Assembly: GCA_955652025.1 (NCBI GenBank)
Contig: CATPAO010000161.1
Span: 1-10,866, forward strand
Origin: Casimicrobiaceae bacterium
Lineage (GTDB): Bacteria; Pseudomonadota; Gammaproteobacteria; Burkholderiales; Casimicrobiaceae
DNA: 10,866 bases
Reading direction: 5' to 3'
The position numbers were made by a program, and so were the translations under genes. Positions 1 to 5,390 of this stretch are shown here, piece by piece (position 1 is the first letter of the stretch; every line of letters starts with the position of its first letter). The notes below the pieces were generated by a model, which saw nothing but the letters and a program-made list of their open reading frames with translations, searched no databases and was not told where the DNA came from.

Positions 1-983
1 CCTGCCTCTTTCGCTCGATGAAATACGCTGGCGCACGTGATCGCGTCCGGTCCGACTTTCGGCTTGAGCGATTGCCACTCCCTCACCGCCTCGATCGGCT
101 CAAATTTGGAGGATCGCTTCGACCATTCGAGCCATATCGGCAGCCCCTCCTCACCCAAGTCGTGCTTAACTGCCAATCCGGTCGAGATCCAGACGTCGCG
201 TGGGTCTGGATCAACATGGCTCAACGCATCGACTAGACGCCCGATGTCGACGGGCTGCTGCCCGTTTGAAGGCGGCTGCTCATCACTCGACGCGGTCTCT
301 GCCTCATCACCGCTCGGCTTCTCCAGCAATGCCGGATCAAACAACTCCCCTTCCTCAAGGAAGCTCTCAAACTCGTGAACCGCATCGTGCGGACAAGCCG
401 GCGTGTAATAGATCTGTCCTGGCTTTTTGCAGTTTTCGTCGAGATCGCCGTCGAACAAGGCATTGAAGTGATCGAAAACAGCGTTGTGCTGCTCTCGCGT
501 GATCGGAGCGACATAGGGGATAAAAACTCGGTACCGCGGATCCGTAGGTTGATGGCTATAGCTCGTGTACCCGACGAACCAGATGCCGTCCAGCTTGGCT
601 TCGATCATTTTGCGCGTCGTGCGTCCCGAGTCGAAGTCGAGGACGAACCCAGATAACTCTTCAATGTTGTCCGTAATTCGGCGCCCAGCGAAGCTCGCGG
701 CTACGAAGTACTCGCCGTTTTTTTCCGCGGCTCGAAGCTGCTTCTCCTCCAAAATGCGTTTGTCGAGCGCGTGGTACTGGGCTGAGGTGAGGCTGCCTCG
801 ATTCGTTTCGGGCTCGCTAAATCGAGTACACAAGCCTTCCAGGGTGACCGTTTCCTGTTTCGGGAACGCATCCTGGTTGTGGAGGCCGAATGAGAGGGTG
901 AAGGCGTGTTCCTTGGCTGTCCCCGGCGTTCCGGAGATGGCATTGGAGGTCGACCACGCGATAGTGGTTATTGTGGGATTCAT
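1..983 (-). CDS. Primase-type replication protein, AEP-like and PriCT_2 domains (5' part, runs off left edge)
   Basis: An open frame of 327 codons starts at ATG 983-981 and continues without a stop past base 1, so only the N-terminal part is visible. An in-frame TGA lies eight codons upstream of that ATG, which is the only standard start. Residues about 105-205 resemble the archaeo-eukaryotic primase-like domain of phage and plasmid Rep proteins: LDFD (Asp116, Asp118) as the metal-binding pair, SYSH (Ser143, His144) as the S-x-H motif, then YRVFIPY and later KKPGQIYYTP. Residues about 248-325 match PriCT_2 (DPDPRDVWISTGLAVKHD, then LEWSKRSSKF and a WQSLKP core). Between them is a Ser/Glu-rich linker (about 222-245). 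In this family a D5-type helicase domain usually follows and would lie off the window. The likely role is initiating replication of the element. No strong ribosome site is seen before the ATG. Confidence 0.82.
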   Translation of the reverse strand, partial: MNPTITTIAWSTSNAISGTPGTAKEHAFTLSFGLHNQDAFPKQETVTLEGLCTRFSEPETNRGSLTSAQYHALDKRILEEKQLRAAEKNGEYFVAASFAGRRITDNIEELSGFVLDFDSGRTTRKMIEAKLDGIWFVGYTSYSHQPTDPRYRVFIPYVAPITREQHNAVFDHFNALFDGDLDENCKKPGQIYYTPACPHDAVHEFESFLEEGELFDPALLEKPSGDEAETASSDEQPPSNGQQPVDIGRLVDALSHVDPDPRDVWISTGLAVKHDLGEEGLPIWLEWSKRSSKFEPIEAVREWQSLKPKVGPDAITCASVFHRAKEA

Positions 984-1147
984 CGCTGTTAGAGGACACT
1001 TTGCTCAGTAATCGTTGTGTGTTCGTCAATCGCATCTCGACTCGGCGCGCGGACGCAAAGCGAACGTGCGTAGCATTCAGACTCGTCGACGAAGCGAGTG
1101 ACCAGGCAAGCTCATTGCATCTTTGTCCCGCCCTGGTGCGACAGCCA

Positions 1148-1309
1148 CTACGCCGTTCGGCCATCGCACGATGTGAAGGTACCCCCCGCCATCTCCGCAA
1201 CTCGCCGCATGATGTAAAGGATCATCGCTTCATCCCCGTTGCGTGCGGCCGTCGCGGGATCGACAAGCTGGGCCTCGGCCCGTATTTCGGCGTCCGACGC
1301 AGGGCTCAC
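1148..1309 (-). CDS. Small hypothetical protein coupled to the AlpA-like gene
   Basis: A 53-codon frame begins with GTG at 1309-1307, overlapping the TGA of the upstream helix-turn-helix gene (1308-1306) in a GTGA arrangement typical of translational coupling. It ends at TAG 1150-1148. The protein starts MSPASDAEIRAEAQLVDPAT and continues with an Ala/Glu-rich, probably helical segment (GDEAMILYIMRRVAEMAGG). No family is recognised, and no signal peptide, membrane segment or cysteine pair is visible. Its place between a likely excisionase/activator and the primase suggests an accessory regulator or replication helper, which is inference only. The 164 bases between its stop and the primase start hold no gene I can support. 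Confidence 0.6.
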   Translation of the reverse strand: MSPASDAEIRAEAQLVDPATAARNGDEAMILYIMRRVAEMAGGTFTSCDGRTA

Positions 1310-1617
1310 CGCGCGGTTGCGCGTTGCGTATCAGCAAAAACCTTCCCTAAGCGCGGCGCGGTCGCGACCGTAGTCGTCTCAGCCGCATTGCGCGCTTGCG
1401 CCGTACTTTGATGGCGTCCGGCGCGGTTGAGCCAGTCGGTAAGATCTTCGACGTAGTAATAGACGCGCCCGCGCTTTATGAATACTGGCCCTTTTCCGCT
1501 ACACCTCAGATGGGCTAGCGTCTTCGACGAGCACCCGAGGAACCGGGCAGCGTTGGCTGTGTCGACGCGACCATCGGGGTAGACCCGCACTTCCTCGATA
1601 TTTCCCATGAAATCCAT
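1306..1617 (-). CDS. AlpA/excisionase-like helix-turn-helix protein
   Basis: The protein has 103 residues from the ATG at 1617, with a ribosome site AGAGG (1627-1623) five bases upstream. The frame stays open to another ATG at 1683, but that codon lies upstream of the promoter seen at 1651-1679, so 1617 is preferred. Residues about 18-66 form a winged helix-turn-helix of the HTH_17/AlpA type: VDTANAARFLGCSSKTLAHL as helix-turn-helix, then a wing with GPVFIKRGRVYYYVEDL and a closing DWLNRAGR. Proteins of this type act as excisionases (recombination directionality factors) or as activators of integrase genes in P4-like and PICI-like elements. The C-terminal 35 residues are Ala/Thr-rich and probably disordered. 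It is the first gene of a leftward unit with the 53-residue protein and the primase, and diverges from the integrase unit. Confidence 0.82.
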   Translation of the reverse strand: MDFMGNIEEVRVYPDGRVDTANAARFLGCSSKTLAHLRCSGKGPVFIKRGRVYYYVEDLTDWLNRAGRHQSTAQARNAAETTTVATAPRLGKVFADTQRATAR

Positions 1618-1650
1618 TACGACCTCTTCGTGACTTGAAAGACAAGACAT

Positions 1651-1679
1651 AGTGTAGACGCTTCGAATTGTATTGTCAA
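1651..1679 (-). promoter_or_regulatory. Sigma-70 promoter for the leftward AlpA-like/primase unit
   Basis: On the minus strand a perfect -35 hexamer TTGACA (1679-1674) is followed after 17 bases by TACACT (1656-1651, four of six matches to TATAAT). Transcription would begin near 1644, giving a leader of roughly 25 bases before the AGAGG ribosome site and the ATG at 1617. Confidence 0.65.
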
Positions 1680-1696
1680 CCAAGCCATGCTATCCT
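1668..1696 (+). promoter_or_regulatory. Candidate promoter for the RHH regulator-integrase unit
   Basis: TTGTAT (1668-1673) and TATCCT (1691-1696) are 17 bases apart, three and four matches to the sigma-70 consensus. The -35 box abuts the -35 box of the opposite promoter at 1674-1679, so the two probably compete or share a regulator. The match is weak and needs transcript data. Confidence 0.35.
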
Positions 1697-1724
1697 TTCT
1701 CACTCGCAATAACCAAGAGATGCC

Positions 1725-2207
1725 ATGAAAAAGACGAAGGCCCGTCCGCCGCAGAAAGGTGGTGGCGGGCGTCTCACCCGCACCGAGGTAACTACCGTTC
1801 GCCTAGATCTGAAGCTGCGATACGAGGCGGAGATTGCCTCTCGAAGTCAACGGAGGACGGTCAGCTCACTGCTCGAGGTCGCGCTCGCGGAGTACCTTTC
1901 GCGGCAGGTGGTCATTACCGCTGGGCATCCCGAGGGCCAGCCGCTACTTGAACTGGTAGAAAGAATCTGGGATCCCGACGAACCTGAGCGATTCGTCAAG
2001 TTCGCGCAGTCCTGCGGTTGGTTACTCAACACCGAAGAAGATCGGCGCTGGAAGTACATTCAAAGTGTCCTTCAAATTCACGGAGCACCGACTCGGAAGC
2101 AAACTGATTTGCTGCGAGAGCATTACGAGACGTTCGTCAAGGCTGGCCGCGGTGAAGTGCCTGAATCCGTAATTGTGAAATTGCGCCTAACTATTTCAGG
2201 AGACTGA
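1725..2207 (+). CDS. Ribbon-helix-helix regulator upstream of the integrase
   Basis: This 160-residue protein starts at ATG 1725, with a weak purine-rich stretch (AAGAGA, about 1715-1720) upstream. Residues about 21-58 look like a ribbon-helix-helix DNA-binding domain: a beta strand EVTTVRLDLK, then helices LRYEAEIASRSQRR and TVSSLLEVALAEYL. A basic, Gly-rich N-terminal arm precedes it. The C-terminal 95 residues, with two Trp-containing helical parts (WDPDEPERFVKFAQSCGWLL and RRWKYIQSVLQIHG), belong to no family I recognise. Its TGA ends two bases before the integrase GTG, so the two are cotranscribed. It likely controls the divergent promoters or directionality of recombination (inference). 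No toxin partner is next to it. Confidence 0.72.
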   Translation: MKKTKARPPQKGGGGRLTRTEVTTVRLDLKLRYEAEIASRSQRRTVSSLLEVALAEYLSRQVVITAGHPEGQPLLELVERIWDPDEPERFVKFAQSCGWLLNTEEDRRWKYIQSVLQIHGAPTRKQTDLLREHYETFVKAGRGEVPESVIVKLRLTISGD

Positions 2208-2209
2208 GA

Positions 2210-3586
2210 GTGGCCAAGACGTACTCTCGCTTGAGTAGGCACTCGATGCGAGCCCTTGCACGCGGTCAAGTGATACGCGAGCACGGTATCGAATTCAACC
2301 GTCTGCCGGATGGCGATGGCGTGTTCACCGTCAATGTCATGGTGGAGAGAAGGCGCATTCACAGGATCGTGGGCCGCGAGTCCGACGGCACGACTCGAAC
2401 GCAGGTCGAGGAATTCATAGAAAAGCTGCGCCAGGATGCAAAGAACGACCGCTTGGCGCTGCCAAAGGGGCGAAAGGTTACGCTGTCCTTTTCGGAAGCC
2501 GCCGACCGCTACCTGACCGAACTGACACGAGCCGGCGGGAAAGATCTGAAAGAGAAACGGCGCCGCCTAGCGTTACATCTCGTGCCCTATTTTGGGCAGA
2601 TGCAACTGTCTAGGATCGATTCGCTTAGCATCGAACGCTACAAAGAGAAGCGTCGAGTTGAACCAACGTTACGCGGCGGAGTTCGCCGAGGTGCGAATGC
2701 TAGCTACCGGCGGGTCGCCAAACCCAGCAAGATGACGACTGGGGGGACGATAAATCGCGAGCTCGCAGTGCTGTCCCACCTGCTCAATTGCGCAGTCCGA
2801 TGGGGTTGGATTGCTTCGATGCCCGTGAAGGTGTGCCGATTTCCAGAGCCTCCGACGAGGTTTGAATACCTTACTGAGAAAGAAGTAGGCATCCTGCTTG
2901 CAGCAGCTGAGAGGGACGGCAATCCCCATGTCTATGCATTTGTGTTTATCGCACTTCACACAGGAATGCGCATGGGGGAAGTGCTCTCGCTCCGGCGCGA
3001 GTTCATTGAATTCGAGAAACTCCGGATCCATTTGCCCAAAACGAAAACCGGAGCGCGGGATGTCCCCATGTCGCCGAAGCTAAAGGAGTACCTTGAGCAA
3101 TGGCGACCGAGGAACGCCGATAACGATTGGCTTTTCCCCTCCGCTACGTCGGAGTCGGGTCACATCGAGGACGTGACGAAGGCTTGGCGCCGCATTGTCG
3201 AAGCCGCCGGCCTAGGTGGGCGCAGGCTGACACCGCACACCATGCGACACACTGCCATTACCCACCTCGTACAAGCTGGTGTTGACTTGCCCACCGTCCA
3301 GCGAATCTCTGGGCACAAGAGTTTTCAGATGGTGTTTCGGTACGCCCATCAAAATCAAGACCACGTCCAGGATGCGTTGCGCAAACTCGACCGGCGTCTG
3401 GGCACGGGTTCAGCAGACCGCGATAGCGCGATCAGGGTTCCGCGCGATTACACAGGAATTACACAGAGGGGAGGACTCTCAGCCACGAGAACGCGACGCA
3501 AGTCCTTGATTGAGATTGGTAGGCCGTGCCAGACTCGAACTGGCGACCAACGGATTAAAAGTCCGCTGCTCTACCACCTGAGCTAA
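2210..3586 (+). CDS. int: Tyrosine integrase (site-specific recombinase)
   Basis: The start is GTG 2210-2212 with ribosome site AGGAGA (2198-2203), in the tail of the preceding gene. The 458-residue protein has an arm-binding-like N-terminus (about 20-85), a SAM-like core-binding domain (about 90-205, with a basic insertion near 150-175) and a catalytic domain (about 217-395). All expected catalytic residues are present: Arg254 (GMRMGE), Lys279 in PKTKTGARDVP, His343 and Arg346 (HTMRHT), His369 (GHKS) and the nucleophile Tyr378 (FRYAH). It should catalyse integration and excision at the tRNA-Lys gene. The domain proper ends near residue 395. The last 23 or so residues, including QTRTGDQRIKSPLLYHLS, are read antisense from the tRNA itself, and the stop codon (3584-3586) also lies in the tRNA, so the tail exists only because of the insertion point. 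Confidence 0.95.
   Translation: MAKTYSRLSRHSMRALARGQVIREHGIEFNRLPDGDGVFTVNVMVERRRIHRIVGRESDGTTRTQVEEFIEKLRQDAKNDRLALPKGRKVTLSFSEAADRYLTELTRAGGKDLKEKRRRLALHLVPYFGQMQLSRIDSLSIERYKEKRRVEPTLRGGVRRGANASYRRVAKPSKMTTGGTINRELAVLSHLLNCAVRWGWIASMPVKVCRFPEPPTRFEYLTEKEVGILLAAAERDGNPHVYAFVFIALHTGMRMGEVLSLRREFIEFEKLRIHLPKTKTGARDVPMSPKLKEYLEQWRPRNADNDWLFPSATSESGHIEDVTKAWRRIVEAAGLGGRRLTPHTMRHTAITHLVQAGVDLPTVQRISGHKSFQMVFRYAHQNQDHVQDALRKLDRRLGTGSADRDSAIRVPRDYTGITQRGGLSATRTRRKSLIEIGRPCQTRTGDQRIKSPLLYHLS
3447..3466 (+). repeat. Tandem 9-bp direct repeat near the attachment site
   Basis: ATTACACAG occurs at 3447-3455 and again at 3458-3466, an 11-base period, about one helical turn. It lies about 50 bases inside the element from the tRNA CCA end. 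Closely spaced direct repeats at this place are typical arm-type sites for integrase or sites for an excisionase. It also codes in the integrase frame (DYTGITQR), so chance cannot be excluded. Confidence 0.45.
3517..3561 (-). other. Probable attachment site (3' part of tRNA-Lys)
   Basis: Tyrosine integrases that target tRNA genes usually recombine in the anticodon loop or T-arm and rebuild the 3' end with the element's own copy. The integrase gene reaches this point and no other candidate core is seen. The exact crossover cannot be fixed without the second att copy, which is outside the window. Confidence 0.55.
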
Positions 3587-3592
3587 CGGCCC
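3517..3592 (-). tRNA. tRNA-Lys (anticodon UUU)
   Basis: A 76-base tRNA on the minus strand folds into a full cloverleaf: 7-bp acceptor stem, D stem GCTC/GAGC, anticodon stem GCGGA/TCCGT with loop CTTTTAA (anticodon TTT at 3559-3557), five-base variable loop, T stem GCCAG/CTGGC with loop TTCGAGT, discriminator A and encoded CCA. The first acceptor pair is G1-U72, a wobble, where most tRNA-Lys genes have G-C. All other stem pairs are intact apart from one G-U at the end of the anticodon stem. The element enters at the 3' side and the gene appears functional after insertion. A consensus -10 box lies just upstream. Confidence 0.95.
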
Positions 3593-3602
3593 AAAGCCGG
3601 AA

Positions 3603-3608
3603 ATTATA
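3603..3608 (-). promoter_or_regulatory. -10 box of the tRNA-Lys promoter
   Basis: A perfect TATAAT on the minus strand ends 10 bases before the first tRNA base, so transcription would start a few bases upstream of the mature 5' end. No good -35 hexamer is seen at 16-18 bases upstream. The perfect -10 and its position suggest that the tRNA has its own promoter and does not depend on the upstream DUF1178 gene. Confidence 0.65.
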
Positions 3609-3624
3609 GCCCAAGTCGTTGATT

Positions 3625-3645
3625 CGCCGGAAGGCTTATCCGGCG
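3625..3645 (-). terminator. Hairpin between the DUF1178 gene and tRNA-Lys
   Basis: CGCCGGA (3625-3631) and TCCGGCG (3639-3645) form a 7-bp stem with a 7-base loop, 15 bases after the DUF1178 stop. No T-run follows on the minus strand, so it is at best a weak terminator or transcript-end stabiliser. Confidence 0.35.
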
Positions 3646-3659
3646 CCGACGCGACGAAT

Positions 3660-4115
3660 TCAGTGCTGGTCCGTCGTCAGGAACGGCGGCAGCGGAGAGA
3701 AGTCGATCCCCTCGTCGGACAACTCGCGCGCTTCGTCGCGCGACGCCTGGCCGCGTATCGCGCGCGCCGGCGTTTCGTTGTAGTGAATGCGGCGCGCTTC
3801 TTCGGGGAAGCGGCGGCCGACGTTTTCCGTCTTGCTGACGATTTCGCGCAACTTGGCGAGCATTTCCGCCGGCATGCCGGCGACCGCCTCGTGTTGCGGG
3901 CGCTCTTCCGAATCGTCCGCCGACGGCGCCGCGCTCTCGCGTCCCGCCGCGCGGGGCACGTGCACCTGCGCGGACGGCAGCCGGTCGACGCCGGCGTCGT
4001 CGCAAACGGGACACGTCACGAGCGCTTGGCCCTTTTGCGCGTCGAACGCCTCGGCCGAGGCGAACCAACCCTCGAACCGATGGCCGTGCGCGCAGACAAG
4101 GTCAAAAATGATCAT
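3660..4115 (-). CDS. DUF1178 family protein
   Basis: This 151-residue protein has the DUF1178 N-terminus: MIIFDLVCAHGHRFEGWFAS, then CPVC at residues 35-38. Cys8, His12, Cys35 and Cys38 look like a zinc-ribbon site. A variable acidic linker follows (about 58-80), then a conserved helical C-terminal half (MPAEMLAKLREIVSKTENVG, FPEEARRIHYNE, RGQASRDEARELSDEGIDFSPLPP). The family is widespread in proteobacteria and its function is unknown. No signal peptide or membrane segment is present, so it should be cytoplasmic. The ATG at 4115 is chosen because the conserved MIIFDL motif begins there; no clear ribosome site is seen. It lies 49 bases after the YeeE gene on the same strand and may be cotranscribed with it. 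Confidence 0.9.
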   Translation of the reverse strand: MIIFDLVCAHGHRFEGWFASAEAFDAQKGQALVTCPVCDDAGVDRLPSAQVHVPRAAGRESAAPSADDSEERPQHEAVAGMPAEMLAKLREIVSKTENVGRRFPEEARRIHYNETPARAIRGQASRDEARELSDEGIDFSPLPPFLTTDQH

Positions 4116-4164
4116 GCGTACAAAACGAGCAATAGCGATGCCAGGTTGACCGGACGCGTCGGCA

Positions 4165-5298
4165 TTACGCGTTCGTCCGCTCGATCCGCCAAGTCTGGTA
4201 CCTAACCGCGGCGACGCAGCCCGCGACGATCGCGCCGAACGTCAGCACCGAACCTATCGCAAGCGTCGAAAGCCCCGTCAAGCCCTGACCGATCGTACAC
4301 CCGAGCGCGGTGACGCCGCCGAAGCCCATCAAGATGCCGCCGACGATGTGATTCCCGACGTCCTCGACCGAGCCGAAGCCTTCCCAACGGAACGTGCGCG
4401 TCGCGAGCGCCATCGCCGCCGATCCGGCGACGATGCCCAGGAGGCCCGCAATGCCGAACGTCAGCACGCGCGTCTCGTCGGTCCACAGCACGAGCAACTC
4501 GAGCAGGTACGCGGCCGGCGCCACGAAGCTGTACGACTCCATCCGCCCCGAGTTCGTCGCGACGAATTTCTCCTCGAGCGTCGCCGGATCCTCGGCCAGA
4601 TAACCGACGTGGCCGGAGACGTACCAGCCGCCGACGATAATCGCGCCGACGATCAGTCCGCCGACGATCATGTCGCCGGTGACGCGGAAATCGCGATCGG
4701 CAAACACGAACGCGCCGATCGCGGTGGCGACGACGAACGGCAGCCACAGCCTGCCCGTCGCGGGCAGTCCCCACGCGGCGGCGAGCGCCGGCAGATCCGA
4801 CGTCGCCGCGCCGAGCATTCCCACGTCGAAGCGCACCGAATCGAGTCCGTGGACGCGCCACGGCGCGAAGGCGCCCTTCAGCGTCATGTACGCGGCGATC
4901 GCGAGGAACGCGAGCACGACCAGCGACTTCAAGTTGCCGGCCCCGGCGCGGATCAGTGTCTTGCTGCCGCAGCCCGACGCGAGCGTCATCCCGACACCGA
5001 ACAAGAAACCGCCGATGAGATGCGACAGCCACGCGACGCGCGCGCCGGTGTAGATCGATTTCGAGATGTCGATCAGTCCCGCGTCGTGCAACACGGCCGC
5101 GCCGGCGATCGCGACGGCGATGGCCAGGAGCCACATCCGCATCCGGCGCCAGTCGCCGAAATTCACGACGTCGGTGATCGCGCCCATCGTGCAAAAGCTG
5201 ACACGGTTCGCCACGGCGCCCAGCGCGAACGCGAGCGCGAACGCGCAGGCGGTGACGATGATCGAAAGGTGCGCGACGTCAGGCGTTTTCAAGATCAT
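4165..5298 (-). CDS. YeeE/YedE family membrane transporter (sulfur compound, likely thiosulfate type)
   Basis: The 377-residue protein starts at ATG 5298 (MILKTPDVAHLS). The frame is open for 98 further codons upstream, but that part is Arg/Pro-rich, unlike the family, and would run into the divergent gene. It is very hydrophobic, with about nine to ten membrane segments, for instance near 10-30, 55-72, 93-110, 125-140, 187-200, 211-226, 259-272, 279-300, 316-335 and 344-362. Conserved YeeE/YedE motifs are visible: NRVSFCTMGAI (Cys36), ASGCGSKTLIRAG (Cys110) and TALGCTIGQGLTGLSTL (Cys334). In the characterised members of the family (YeeE/TsuA) buried cysteines carry thiosulfate through the membrane. 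No TusA/YeeD partner is adjacent, so the substrate is uncertain. It starts a leftward pair with DUF1178 and diverges from the secreted protein at 5391; its ribosome site is weak. Confidence 0.9.
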   Translation of the reverse strand: MILKTPDVAHLSIIVTACAFALAFALGAVANRVSFCTMGAITDVVNFGDWRRMRMWLLAIAVAIAGAAVLHDAGLIDISKSIYTGARVAWLSHLIGGFLFGVGMTLASGCGSKTLIRAGAGNLKSLVVLAFLAIAAYMTLKGAFAPWRVHGLDSVRFDVGMLGAATSDLPALAAAWGLPATGRLWLPFVVATAIGAFVFADRDFRVTGDMIVGGLIVGAIIVGGWYVSGHVGYLAEDPATLEEKFVATNSGRMESYSFVAPAAYLLELLVLWTDETRVLTFGIAGLLGIVAGSAAMALATRTFRWEGFGSVEDVGNHIVGGILMGFGGVTALGCTIGQGLTGLSTLAIGSVLTFGAIVAGCVAAVRYQTWRIERTNA

Positions 5299-5366
5299 TT
5301 GATTATTGCATGGGGCGTTTAACCCGAATCGTCCGGCGCACTCGTTTACAGCCTCGTACCGGCAAT

Positions 5367-5378
5367 GACGCCGGCGTC
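5367..5378. promoter_or_regulatory. 12-bp perfect palindrome before the secreted-protein gene
   Basis: GACGCCGGCGTC lies one base upstream of the GGAGG ribosome site (5380-5384) of the gene at 5391, in the 92-base divergent region. It could be an operator or a leader hairpin beside the ribosome site. In DNA this GC-rich a chance palindrome is possible. Confidence 0.3.
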
Positions 5379-5390
5379 CGGAGGACCGAC

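Larger units (their letters stand above)
1..3560. mobile_element. End of an integrated element in tRNA-Lys (partial)
   Basis: The stretch left of the tRNA-Lys gene carries a tyrosine integrase, a ribbon-helix-helix regulator, an AlpA-like helix-turn-helix protein, a small coupled protein and a primase-like replication protein. The integrase abuts and enters the 3' half of the tRNA, the usual target of such integrases. By eye the base composition is less GC-rich than right of the tRNA. The right boundary should lie in the tRNA between the anticodon loop and the CCA end, so the end given here is approximate. The left boundary is outside the window. The gene set fits a phage satellite or small integrative element; no capsid, terminase, relaxase or cargo gene is visible in this part. 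Confidence 0.85.

Noticed and set aside
1081..1101. ACTCG...CGAGT inverted repeat around TCGTCGACGA
   Set aside because: Short arms in GC-rich DNA with no T-run and no gene boundary directly beside it; too weak to call a terminator or operator.
1077..1148. 23-codon minus-strand frame (GTG 1148, TGA near 1079)
   Set aside because: Overlaps the preceding TAG by one base but is too short and without coding character to support.
971..1411. 146-codon plus-strand frame over the AlpA-like/primase gap
   Set aside because: Antisense to the 53-residue and AlpA-like genes, with no ribosome site or recognisable motif.
1618..1683. 22-codon N-terminal extension of the AlpA-like gene
   Set aside because: Its ATG lies upstream of the TTGACA-17-TACACT promoter, while ATG 1617 has AGAGG at the right distance.
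4348..5322. 324-codon plus-strand frame
   Set aside because: Antisense to the YeeE/YedE gene; Arg/Asp/Glu-rich composition without motifs.
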